A stretch of DNA of 51,901 nucleotides from SHLQ01 sp964562985. GTDB lineage: Bacteria > Actinomycetota > Acidimicrobiia > Acidimicrobiales > SHLQ01. Positions 7,792 through 15,161 of this stretch are shown here, piece by piece. The number at the start of each line of letters is the position of its first letter. Position 1 is the stretch's first letter. Both the position numbers and the translations under genes were made by a program. The stretch spans positions 1-51,901 of the forward strand of contig CAZLWE010000019.1 of assembly GCA_964562985.1 (NCBI GenBank), given 5' to 3'. The notes under the pieces are model-generated. The model saw only the letters and a program-made list of their open reading frames with translations. It was not told the origin of the DNA and made no database searches.

Positions 7792-7797
7792 TAGACC
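7792..7797 (+). promoter_or_regulatory. -10 box, leaderless start at 7804
   Basis: TAGACC, 6 nt, ATG 7804. This favours ATG 7804 over the in-frame TTG 7798. Confidence 0.4.
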
Positions 7798-7803
7798 TTG
7801 AGT

Positions 7804-9570
7804 ATGGAACTGCCGGATAACGAGAACAATGTTGACTATGACCTGATTGTTATCAGCGGGACCGCTGGTGGTTTGTCGGTCGCCATGTCGATGTTGGAGG
7901 CCGGGCTCACCCGTGTTCGAGTGATCGTTCCTCCCGGCGAGGCGATCGCCTTCCCGGACCTCATTGCCGAAAACCAGATCGAGGTCGGCTACAACGAGCA
8001 GGTCACGGGCATCGATTTCGTCGACGACGTTCTGTCGGTACAGACCGATCAGCGCGTCTATCGGTCGACCGCATGCCTGGTCGCTACTCGGTATCGCAAC
8101 CCCGACTGGCAGCCGCCGACCGGCTTCCCAACCTCGGAGAAGATCACGGTCGACACGCTGCCCGGCGGTCTGCGAGACGACGACATATTGATCGTCGGAT
8201 ACACCAATCACGCGGTAGAACTTGCCGCCGAGGCGACCGCAGCGGGCGCTGGCGTCGTCTTAGCCGCTGGTGGGCTCGACCCCGCACAACTCGCTCCGTC
8301 GGCCGACATGATGATGCGTCGCCTCGAACAAGAGCGTCGCCTAACGGTCCTCTATCGATCTGTTCCCGACGAAATTGGGCTGGTAGACAAGTTCCCGCTC
8401 GCGTACTTCAACGACCGTCGGACCCCAGATCTTGAATTCGACCACATCGTGTTCGCCTCCGAGCGTTGCACGCCGAGCCTGGTCGACATTCCGGCGACTC
8501 CCTCGGCGATCGGTAGCGGTCGGCTGTGGTTTGGCGGTATGCCCGAAGACGGCGGCGACATCCCCAACGCCGATTCATGGCAGGTGGCCACGCTTCTCGC
8601 CGAGGCATGCTTCCCCAACCTTGAACCAATCGAGCTTCCGTCTGTCGTGCGCCGGCGAGTGCGTCACGAAGGGGCGATCAGCGAACTGCGCGAGGAGCAC
8701 TACAACGCGACCATCACCGCGTTCGAACAGCGTCACTCCGACCTCTGGGTGCTGCGCGTGCGTCCCGACGTGGGCGATACGTCGCATCAGCCGGGTCAGT
8801 ACGCCTCACTCGGACTCGGGTTCTGGGAAGACCGCGTCGATAACTACGCGGACCCTGGCATCGACGACAAGTGGCACAAGCTGATTCGACGGTCGTACTC
8901 GATTTCACACTCGATGTTTGAAACGTCGGGCTACTTGGCACCGCCAGACACCGAGGAGCTCGAGTTCTACATAGTGTTGGTCCCTGCTGACAACGAACAC
9001 GTCTCCGCCCTCACTCCACGCCTAGCCACGAAGAAGGTCGGTGACCGTATCTACCTCGGGCCAAAGGTCGCGGGACGGTACACGCTGCATGCCGTGGATA
9101 ACCCCGAAACGGCCGTCGTCTTGTTCGCCACCGGAACCGGCGAAGCGCCCCACAATTCGATGGTGGTAGAGCTGCTCCGCAAGGGACACACAGGACCGAT
9201 CGTGTCGACGGTGACCGTACGCAACTGGCAAGACCTGGGCTATCTCGAAGCACACCGCCAACTCGAGCAGCGATTTCCGAACTATCACTACCTGCCGATG
9301 CCCACCCGCGAAGCCGACGTTCCGAAGCGCTACCTGCAAGATCTCATCCGAGACGGAGACATCGAAGAAGCGTTGGGCGCTCCGCTCGATCCGAGCAACA
9401 CCCACGCGTTCCTCTGTGGCAACCCTGCCATGATCGGCTTGCCTGAAGAGGAAGACGGCGAGATGGCCTTCCCGGAGACCACCGGCGTGATCGAACTGCT
9501 CGTCGAACGAGGCTTCACCATCGACCGCCGCGGCCAACCAGGCAATATCCACTTCGAAGAGTATTGGTAG
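7804..9570 (+). CDS. Two-module flavoprotein: thioredoxin-reductase-like half fused to ferredoxin-NADP reductase
   Basis: 588 aa. The N-terminal half (about 10-270) has a Rossmann start DYDLIVISGTAGG and a second nucleotide-binding turn VGYTNHAVELAAEA. It lacks the CxxC redox pair of thioredoxin reductases, so it resembles ferredoxin/flavodoxin-NADP reductases of that fold or a degenerate copy. The C-terminal half is an FNR-type module: FAD-binding RRSYSIS, an NADP/phosphate loop FATGTGEAPHNSM, CGNPAMI, and the C-terminal EEYW aromatic end. It probably shuttles electrons between NAD(P)H and ferredoxin. Its stop lies in palindrome copy C. Confidence 0.75.
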   Translation: MELPDNENNVDYDLIVISGTAGGLSVAMSMLEAGLTRVRVIVPPGEAIAFPDLIAENQIEVGYNEQVTGIDFVDDVLSVQTDQRVYRSTACLVATRYRNPDWQPPTGFPTSEKITVDTLPGGLRDDDILIVGYTNHAVELAAEATAAGAGVVLAAGGLDPAQLAPSADMMMRRLEQERRLTVLYRSVPDEIGLVDKFPLAYFNDRRTPDLEFDHIVFASERCTPSLVDIPATPSAIGSGRLWFGGMPEDGGDIPNADSWQVATLLAEACFPNLEPIELPSVVRRRVRHEGAISELREEHYNATITAFEQRHSDLWVLRVRPDVGDTSHQPGQYASLGLGFWEDRVDNYADPGIDDKWHKLIRRSYSISHSMFETSGYLAPPDTEELEFYIVLVPADNEHVSALTPRLATKKVGDRIYLGPKVAGRYTLHAVDNPETAVVLFATGTGEAPHNSMVVELLRKGHTGPIVSTVTVRNWQDLGYLEAHRQLEQRFPNYHYLPMPTREADVPKRYLQDLIRDGDIEEALGAPLDPSNTHAFLCGNPAMIGLPEEEDGEMAFPETTGVIELLVERGFTIDRRGQPGNIHFEEYW

Positions 9571-9620
9571 GCCTTTTTCGCCAGCGGCTCCGCCGCGATT
9601 TTGGCGAAACGGCCTACCAA
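9564..9620 (+). repeat. 57-nt stop-codon palindrome, copy C
   Basis: Plus strand: outer arm TTGGTAGGCC (contains the TAG stop), TTT, stem TTCGCCA, inner hairpin GCGGC-TCC-GCCGC, GATTT, stem TGGCGAA, AC, outer arm GGCCTACCAA. All outer pairs are perfect and extend one more pair to 9563/9621. The inner stem differs from A and B by a compensatory change (A to G with T to C). Confidence 0.9.
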
Positions 9621-9976
9621 TGATCACTCCTCTCCGGGGGCCGTTCAGACGCCACGGAGGCTTTGCGCCGGATGCGGCGGTTGGGGCCGATTTCCCGACA
9701 TCAACGCAACTACACCTTTTGTCCCTCTGGGAGGCGTTCAAGCGGCACGCAGGCTTGCTGCAAAGCAAGCGGCTTCGCCATTTTGCTTGCTCGCAGCTGC
9801 GCATTTCGTCCCTCTGGGAGGCGTTCAAGCGGCACGCAGCCTGGGCGCCGGTGGCGGCGGAAGCTGGGCGGGGCCGTCCGCCCCGCAAGTACGCGTCTTG
9901 GGCGCTAGGTAAGGGAGCGCAAAGACATGCACATCAAGGCGGAATGGAAACGGTAGTTTGAGCGCTTGAGGAATGT
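9621..9976. repeat. Repeat-rich non-coding spacer (family-3 repeats)
   Basis: A 32-bp sequence starting GTCCCTCTGGGAGGCGTTCA occurs exactly twice (9721-9752 and 9808-9839). The second copy extends to 9851, and a degenerate relative lies at 9630-9666. The first copy is followed by the perfect hairpin GCTTGCT-GCAA-AGCAAGC (9753-9770). GGGCGG/CCGCCC forms a further stem near 9866-9885. No convincing reading frame is present. The rhomboid start is preceded by GAGGAA. Confidence 0.75.
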
Positions 9977-10855
9977 ATGAGCGCTACCGGTCCACAAGAC
10001 GCTGTCACCCCTGAGGTTTGTTACCGGCATCCCGACCGTGCGGCGGGGGTGACCTGTCAGCGGTGCGACCGTCAGATCTGCTCGTCGTGCATGCACCAGG
10101 CGTCGGTGGGGTTCCACTGCCCAGAGTGCACGACCCAGAACAAGCAGAAGGTCTACAACACGCGCAATCTGCCGGGCGGGCGCAGCATCGTCACCCGTGC
10201 GCTCGTCGGCATCAACGCCGCTATCTGGGTTCTGTCGATCGTGGCACTCGGTGCCACCGTGAACAGCATCGGTATCGACGCGGCGAGGGATTTTGGCACG
10301 TGGGGTCCGCCGATCGCCGAGGAGTTCGAACTGTGGCGGGTCTTTAGCGGTGGCTTCCTGCATTCAGGGCTCATCCACATTGGCTTCAACATGTATCTGC
10401 TGTGGCAGCTGGGCCAGCAGCTCGAACGCGGCCTCGGTGAGCGTGACTACATCGCCGTCTATTTCGTATCGCTAATCGGTGGCAGCCTCGGAGCGCTCCT
10501 GCTCTCGCCCACGGCTCCAACCGTTGGTGCATCGGGTGCGGTGTTTGGCTTGATTGGCTTCACCGTGCTCTTCTTTCGCAGTCGCGGTATCGGCCTGTTC
10601 GACACCGGCCTCGGGTTCCTGATCGTCATCAACATCTTGTTCAGCTTCCGAGGAGGGGTCAGCCTCGGTGGCCACCTGGGTGGCTTCCTCGTCGGCCTGG
10701 CGCTCGGTGTGCTCTACTACGGCTTCAATGCGGGGGATCAACCGCTGATCAAAGACTCGAAGGCACGCTTCGGAGCAACGATCGCGGCTGGCATCGTGAT
10801 GCTCGGTTTGAGCTTCGTCGCAGCGTCGACCTGGATGAATCCGCTCTTCGGCTAG
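9977..10855 (+). CDS. Rhomboid intramembrane serine protease with N-terminal zinc finger
   Basis: 292 aa. Residues 15-51 form a B-box-like zinc-binding segment (Cys15, His18, Cys27, Cys30, Cys35, Cys38, His47, Cys48, Cys51). Six hydrophobic helices follow. Rhomboid hallmarks are HxxFN (His134, Asn138), the catalytic GASG with Ser186, and His233 in GGHLGGFLVG. It cleaves transmembrane segments of membrane proteins (established for the family). The zinc finger presumably faces the cytosol. GAGGA 5 nt upstream of the ATG gives a Shine-Dalgarno-led start. Confidence 0.9.
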   Translation: MSATGPQDAVTPEVCYRHPDRAAGVTCQRCDRQICSSCMHQASVGFHCPECTTQNKQKVYNTRNLPGGRSIVTRALVGINAAIWVLSIVALGATVNSIGIDAARDFGTWGPPIAEEFELWRVFSGGFLHSGLIHIGFNMYLLWQLGQQLERGLGERDYIAVYFVSLIGGSLGALLLSPTAPTVGASGAVFGLIGFTVLFFRSRGIGLFDTGLGFLIVINILFSFRGGVSLGGHLGGFLVGLALGVLYYGFNAGDQPLIKDSKARFGATIAAGIVMLGLSFVAASTWMNPLFG

Positions 10856-10866
10856 TCGCCGTTCGC

Positions 10867-10899
10867 GCCGTTCGCTGCGCTCACTAACCAAGTTGTTCG
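10867..10899 (+). repeat. 3'-end repeat family 2, copy 1
   Basis: Shares GCCGTTCGCT followed by CGCTCACTAACC and AGTTG-TCG with 11458-11507 (other strand). It lies just downstream of the rhomboid stop. Confidence 0.7.
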
Positions 10900-10918
10900 C
10901 CTGAGGGCTCACAACTTG
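10889..10918. terminator. Hairpin between convergent genes
   Basis: CAAGTTGT/ACAACTTG, a perfect 8-bp stem with a 14-nt loop, lies between the rhomboid (+) and SRPBCC (-) stops. There is no U-tract, so its termination role is an inference. Confidence 0.45.
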
Positions 10919-10934
10919 CGAAGGACGCTCCTGG

Positions 10935-11387
10935 CTAGTTGACGATCGCGCCTCTGGCGAACCGCTTCGACAAGTTCTGCAGGTTCCGTTTCCAGATCAG
11001 CTTCAAAATGATCGAACCGAACGGCTCGCCGACCGGGCCGCCGAGCCACCACGGAAAGGTGAGTTCTTCGGCCCACCGGAACAGCGTGCGCTCGCCGGAG
11101 ATAGGGGAGAGGGAGAACGCGCCGACCCCGGTGACGACGCCGGAGTGACGTACGCCCATGGTCTCGTTATCGACCCACTCGGTGATCTCCATGACGTCGG
11201 TCAGCTGCAGCGGCCCGACCTTGGTTTCGCACTCGAAGGTCGTGCCCACGCCCTCGCGCTCGGCCGAGGTAAACCAGATCGATTCGGCGTCGTGCATCCA
11301 CTCGACATGGTTCGCGACGTTGCGTACATCGGACCACACCACCTCCGGCGGTGCATCAAGTTCGATCTCCACGGTTATCGCCACCAT
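10935..11387 (-). CDS. SRPBCC (START-like) ligand-binding protein
   Basis: 150 aa, one helix-grip fold domain. Seen: the opening strand with APPEVVWSDVRNV (the family's typical start), WMHDAESIWF, a GVGTTFECETKVGP turn, and a long C-terminal helix ending LSKRFARG. Members bind hydrophobic ligands or act as polyketide cyclase/dehydrase-like proteins. The specific ligand cannot be told. The start ATG 11387 has TAACCT 6 nt upstream. It is transcribed convergently with the rhomboid gene. Confidence 0.8.
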   Translation of the reverse strand: MVAITVEIELDAPPEVVWSDVRNVANHVEWMHDAESIWFTSAEREGVGTTFECETKVGPLQLTDVMEITEWVDNETMGVRHSGVVTGVGAFSLSPISGERTLFRWAEELTFPWWLGGPVGEPFGSIILKLIWKRNLQNLSKRFARGAIVN

Positions 11388-11393
11388 GAGTTC

Positions 11394-11399
11394 AGGTTA
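11394..11399 (-). promoter_or_regulatory. -10 box, leaderless start at 11387
   Basis: Minus-strand TAACCT, 6 nt, ATG 11387. Confidence 0.5.
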
Positions 11400-11457
11400 C
11401 GGTCGGTTCATGGCAACACATGTGACCGAGCACCGAGTTCGCTTTCACGAGCTCGAC

Positions 11458-11507
11458 CGAGCAACTCGGTTAGTGAGCGGCAACCCTGCGGGTTGCATAG
11501 CGAACGG
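11458..11507 (-). repeat. 3'-end repeat family 2, copy 2
   Basis: Follows the methyltransferase stop by one base on the minus strand. Compared with copy 1 it carries an internal extra perfect hairpin, GCAACCC/GGGTTGC (11480-11496), between the two shared blocks. ACCGAG-TTG-CTCGGT forms a second hairpin at its far end. Confidence 0.7.
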
Positions 11508-11508
11508 C

Positions 11509-12285
11509 TCAGATCGCGACGTAGACCGAGATCGCGTTGGGGGAGTCGGGTTCGAGTGGAGCCTGGGCCCAGTCCGCCCATCGGTCGCCGAGGCGGAGGT
11601 CGGCCTCGTTTGCGAGTTCGTCCAGTTGCGCCAGCGTGAGGTAGTGCACTTTCCACGGCCGTAGACGCATACCGGTCTCGCGAATCTCGATGTGCTGTCC
11701 GGTGATCTCTTGTCGGTCGTGATCGCGGATGGTTGCCGTGAGGACGGCATTGTCGACTCCGAGCGAGCGGGTAGTGACGAGACGATCCAAGCTGGGGTCA
11801 GGGTCTCCCGGCACCATCGCCTCCACGATCAGTCGACCGCCACGACGTAGCGCTCGCCTGCATTCGAGAAGACATATTCGTTGTGCATCCTCATCGGCGA
11901 GGTTGAACAGGGTGTTCGTCGCGACCAGAACCGTGTCGAAGACTCCGGGACGGAACGGAAGAACCGCCATGTCCGCTCCCACGGCCACTGACTCCACCGG
12001 GCTGACGAACTGTTCGAGCATCTTCATAGATGCGTCGACACCAACAACGTGGTGACCATCCTCCAGAAGAGGTCGCGCCAAGCGGCCTGTTCCAATCCCC
12101 AACTCGAGCACCTTCTGTCCCTCGCCGAACCCGGCGACGAACTCCGCGGTTGCGTGGGCGTCGCTGATGTCGTCATACCAATCGTCGTAGACGTCGGCGA
12201 AGCTATCGCCATAGCGCGATGGCCCCCACGGGGAGAGGCTGTCTTCGGAAACGGGTGGGGGTATCTCTTGCGGTGACTCGTGCAC
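11509..12285 (-). CDS. Class I SAM-dependent methyltransferase
   Basis: 258 aa. Seen: SAM-binding motif I VLELGIGTGRLARPL near residues 59-73, acidic motif II GVDASMKM, a motif IV-like FDTVLVATNTLFN, and the Tyr-rich entry segment SFADVYDDWYDD that is typical of small-molecule methyltransferases of the UbiE/Methyltransf_25 group. The substrate is unknown. The start is GTG 12285, 17 nt from the divergent GTG 12303. The A+T-rich string between them can serve as a -10 in both directions. Confidence 0.82.
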   Translation of the reverse strand: MHESPQEIPPPVSEDSLSPWGPSRYGDSFADVYDDWYDDISDAHATAEFVAGFGEGQKVLELGIGTGRLARPLLEDGHHVVGVDASMKMLEQFVSPVESVAVGADMAVLPFRPGVFDTVLVATNTLFNLADEDAQRICLLECRRALRRGGRLIVEAMVPGDPDPSLDRLVTTRSLGVDNAVLTATIRDHDRQEITGQHIEIRETGMRLRPWKVHYLTLAQLDELANEADLRLGDRWADWAQAPLEPDSPNAISVYVAI

Positions 12286-12289
12286 CGAC

Positions 12290-12296
12290 TAAGAAT
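12290..12296. promoter_or_regulatory. Shared bidirectional -10 region (methyltransferase / membrane protein)
   Basis: TAAGAAT lies 6 nt before GTG 12303 (+). Its complement CATTCT is 6 nt (ATTCTT 5 nt) before GTG 12285 (-). The start codons are only 17 nt apart. Confidence 0.4.
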
Positions 12297-12302
12297 GGCC
12301 CG

Positions 12303-13202
12303 GTGACCGGAGCACAATCCAGTGCGGGCCCCGGCCGTCCGCCAAGGATCCCCACCGAAGCTGAGCTTCCGCCTCTTCTTGAGCGCACACCGCTCGCGAT
12401 TATCGACGAGGCATTTACGTTCCTGCGCACCCAACCGGCCACCCTCTTGGGCGTCGCTTTCGTCGTCTTGTTGCCGCTTCGGCTCATCGCCGTGCTGTTG
12501 CCGGGCTCGGGTTTGCGCGACGCTCGCCCCGATCAACTGATCGACATCCTTATCACCAGCTTCGATTCCACCGCCGGGGTGATATCGGCGGTGGGAACAC
12601 TCTTGGCTGACTCCCTGGCGGTGTTCGTGGTCGGGGCGATCTACGGCAAGTTGCTCGCCAGTTGGTTCGAGCAGTCCGCACCCCTCACGAGTGATCTGCT
12701 GGTTTGGTCGGTCAAGCGATCACCGATCTTGGCCGTCCTATGGCTCCTCATCCACCTCGTGGAGTTGATCGCCGGGGCCTTCTCCGTAGGGGTTGGTGGG
12801 ATCGTCGCTGGGGTGTTTTTGATGGTGACCGCGCCGATTCTCGGAGCTGAACGCGGAGGCGTACGCCAGTCGATGTCGCGCAGCCTCGCACTGACAGCGC
12901 CACGCTTCTTCGCCTGCCTCATCGTCTTCGTCTTGGTGGGCGTCGGCGGCCAGGTCATTCGCTTCGTATTGCGATCCTTGCCGACCCTCCTTGGCGTCAC
13001 CGTCATACCGATTCCTGCGTGGATCATCAGCGGCGTCTTCGACTTACTCGCCACAACGGTGGTTGTGGCCTTCACGGCGTCCTCGGCGCTTGTGCTGTAC
13101 CTCGACCTCCGGGTTCGCAAGGAAGGTATCGATCTAGAGGTAGCTATGGGGCGCGTGTTCCCCAAGCGGGCATCGCGGATCGTGGGGGCTTCCGATGGCT
13201 GA
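12303..13202 (+). CDS. Multi-pass membrane protein opening the MoxR-DUF58 operon
   Basis: 299 aa. A soluble proline-rich N terminus of about 45 residues ends in an amphipathic helix (AIIDEAFTFLRTQPATLL). It is followed by about six hydrophobic segments and a short charged tail. The layout resembles the glycerophosphodiester-phosphodiesterase membrane domain/DUF7544 proteins found beside DUF4129 genes. The start is GTG 12303, because an ATG at 12219 would run far into the divergent methyltransferase. The last 8 nt overlap the DUF4129 gene. Its role in the MoxR system is unproven. Confidence 0.78.
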   Translation: MTGAQSSAGPGRPPRIPTEAELPPLLERTPLAIIDEAFTFLRTQPATLLGVAFVVLLPLRLIAVLLPGSGLRDARPDQLIDILITSFDSTAGVISAVGTLLADSLAVFVVGAIYGKLLASWFEQSAPLTSDLLVWSVKRSPILAVLWLLIHLVELIAGAFSVGVGGIVAGVFLMVTAPILGAERGGVRQSMSRSLALTAPRFFACLIVFVLVGVGGQVIRFVLRSLPTLLGVTVIPIPAWIISGVFDLLATTVVVAFTASSALVLYLDLRVRKEGIDLEVAMGRVFPKRASRIVGASDG

Positions 13203-13830
13203 GGTGACGAACGAAGAGGCCAATGAACTCGCCGACGAGATCCTCGGACGTAGCGAATTCATCGCCGCGCGCGAACCAGGATTTTTCGAGCGTTCGGTCA
13301 ACCGCGTGATCGAGACCATCAGCGACTTCCTCGGCGCGATCTTTGGGGCCATCTTTGGCGGGGGTGGTGGTGCCGCAGGAACCACGCTGGCCGTAATCCT
13401 GCTCGCCTTGGCCGTGGCGGTTCTCGCTATTGCCATCTTCAAGGCCATCACCGAACGCGAACCTTCTGAAGATGATGACGATGAAGGTGGCCCGCGCATC
13501 GTCTTCGACGAGGTCGTTGAACCGAACCAGCTGCAACAGCTTCTTCGCGAGCATCGATCGGCGGGGGATTGGCGCCCGGCCGTCATTGCCGGGTTCCGAC
13601 TCGCCGTCGTCGGTCTGATCGACGCTCGTATCGCGAGGGAGGTAGCGGGTGCGACAACGGGGGACTTCGCTACCGCGGTCGAGAGACGCCGACCAGAACT
13701 GCTGGCGACGTACAACCACGGTGCCGCTGCCTTCGAGCGGGCGTTCTACAGCGACCTTCCGATCACCGAACAAGACATGGGCGACGTTGATGCCTTGCTC
13801 GCCCGTCTCCAAAGCGTTGGCTCATCGTGA
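13195..13830 (+). CDS. DUF4129-domain membrane protein
   Basis: 211 aa. One long glycine/alanine transmembrane helix (about 58-85) is followed by an acidic linker (EDDDDEGG) and a cytosolic four-helix DUF4129 domain with the typical RSAGDWRPAVIAGFRLAVVG and a final FYSDLPIT-D region. In many actinobacteria and other phyla this domain sits in transglutaminase-like partners of the MoxR/DUF58 system. It overlaps its neighbours on both sides (8 nt and a GTGA overlap), so it is expressed in one operon. Confidence 0.82.
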   Translation: MAEVTNEEANELADEILGRSEFIAAREPGFFERSVNRVIETISDFLGAIFGAIFGGGGGAAGTTLAVILLALAVAVLAIAIFKAITEREPSEDDDDEGGPRIVFDEVVEPNQLQQLLREHRSAGDWRPAVIAGFRLAVVGLIDARIAREVAGATTGDFATAVERRRPELLATYNHGAAAFERAFYSDLPITEQDMGDVDALLARLQSVGSS

Positions 13831-15161
13831 CGGGCACGACCTCATCGGGGCGAACGCCAGTGACTCTGCTCATCGGTCTCGTGGTTTTGGCCATGGTGTT
13901 GGTGATCGCCTTCGTCGGTCAAGACGACGGCATCGTCGGCGGGCCAGGTGATCCTGACGGTACGGGTCCCGATGGTCTGCTTGCCCTTCGACTGCTCATC
14001 GAGGAGACCGGAGGTTCGACGATCCGAAACCTCGGCTTGCCTCCCGACGACGTCGACGTGGCACTCCTGGTGTTCCAGCCCCTTCCGCCCATCAACCTTC
14101 AAGACATTCAAACCGCTCCGCCCGAGCCCGATTGGGAGCCGCTGCTCGAATGGGTCGAACGCGGGGGCGTTTTGATCACCTCGGTTGAGGTCGATGGCGG
14201 GCCGCTAGGTGGCGCGTTCGAGCCCGACGAAGATGCGATCCTCGACCGGGGTGTGTGTACGGTTCCCCAACTCGCCTCGGTACAACAGGTTCGACCGCGC
14301 GAGTACCAACGCGTCACGGCCGATGCCGGCGACACGCAGTGTTTCGGCGACGAGGATGGTTCGCTCATGGTCAGTCGTTCGATCGGCGATGGGCAACTCA
14401 TCCGACTCGGATCGAGTGGGGCGTTCACGAATCGAGCACTCGACGACGCTGAAAACGGCGCGTTCGCGGCCCGTCTCTTCGAATTGGAGGACGCGCCGAC
14501 GGTGGGCTTCCTCTCCCGGGCACCGGTCTTCTTCGAGGTCGACGCGGATGGCGAAATTGTCCGCGATGGCGAGGGTGTTCCGACCGAGTCGACCAGCACG
14601 TTTGGGTCGGGCCAACCGATCGACGAAGACGGCAATCCGATCGGATCTGGTGACAGCGGTTTGTTGGACCTGATCCCTCGCTCGGTGATCGCCACGATCA
14701 TCGCGCTCGCCGTTTCGCTGCTGTTGTACGCCATCGCTCGCGGACGTCGACTCGGTTCACCGATCGAGGAGCCGCTGCCCATCGAGTTGCCTAGTTCGAG
14801 CTTCGTGGAGGCCGTTGGACGCTCGTACGGCCGAGTGCAAGACGCTCCCGCTCGAAGCGCAAACATCTTGCGGGCTGATCTACGGGCCGATATTGCCCGG
14901 CGGGTCGGCCTCCCAGCCAATACCCCAACCCCGGAACTCGTGAAGGCGCTTGCCGGGAACGATGAGCTGATCGACCTGCTCGAAGGAACTGGCGAGATGA
15001 ATGACGACCGTCTCGTCGAAACCGCACAAGAATTGGTGAACGCCAGATCTCGGATGGAGCGCGGCGGCGTCGCCGTGCTCGCCACGAGTGACGCCTTCAC
15101 TGAGCGCAAGGCCGAAAGCAGCGCCCAAAACGCGTCGCAGACGCGAAAGGACATGCCATGA
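13827..15161 (+). CDS. DUF4350-domain membrane protein
   Basis: 444 aa. N-terminal membrane anchor (about 11-31), extracytoplasmic DUF4350 domain beginning GPDGLLALRLLIEETG and containing WVERGGVLIT (a glutamine-amidotransferase-like fold), second membrane helix around 285-305 (SVIATIIALAVSLLLYAIA), then a cytosolic helical tail (FVEAVGRSYGRVQ...). The family accompanies MoxR ATPases. The start GTG overlaps the DUF4129 stop, and its own stop overlaps the MoxR ATG (ATGA). Confidence 0.82.
   Translation: MTGTTSSGRTPVTLLIGLVVLAMVLVIAFVGQDDGIVGGPGDPDGTGPDGLLALRLLIEETGGSTIRNLGLPPDDVDVALLVFQPLPPINLQDIQTAPPEPDWEPLLEWVERGGVLITSVEVDGGPLGGAFEPDEDAILDRGVCTVPQLASVQQVRPREYQRVTADAGDTQCFGDEDGSLMVSRSIGDGQLIRLGSSGAFTNRALDDAENGAFAARLFELEDAPTVGFLSRAPVFFEVDADGEIVRDGEGVPTESTSTFGSGQPIDEDGNPIGSGDSGLLDLIPRSVIATIIALAVSLLLYAIARGRRLGSPIEEPLPIELPSSSFVEAVGRSYGRVQDAPARSANILRADLRADIARRVGLPANTPTPELVKALAGNDELIDLLEGTGEMNDDRLVETAQELVNARSRMERGGVAVLATSDAFTERKAESSAQNASQTRKDMP

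Noticed and set aside
9721..9839. CRISPR array or integron attC sites suggested by the two 32-bp direct repeats
   Set aside because: Only two exact units, the relatives occur singly elsewhere, and no cas or integrase gene is present.
9601..9961. Overlapping plus-strand frames of 80-113 codons in the repeat spacer
   Set aside because: They exist only because the repeats are G+C-rich and stop-free. Duplicate peptide strings come from the 32-bp repeat.
14108..15154. 348-codon minus-strand frame opposite the DUF4350 gene
   Set aside because: Serine/arginine-biased shadow of a gene fixed by overlaps on both sides.
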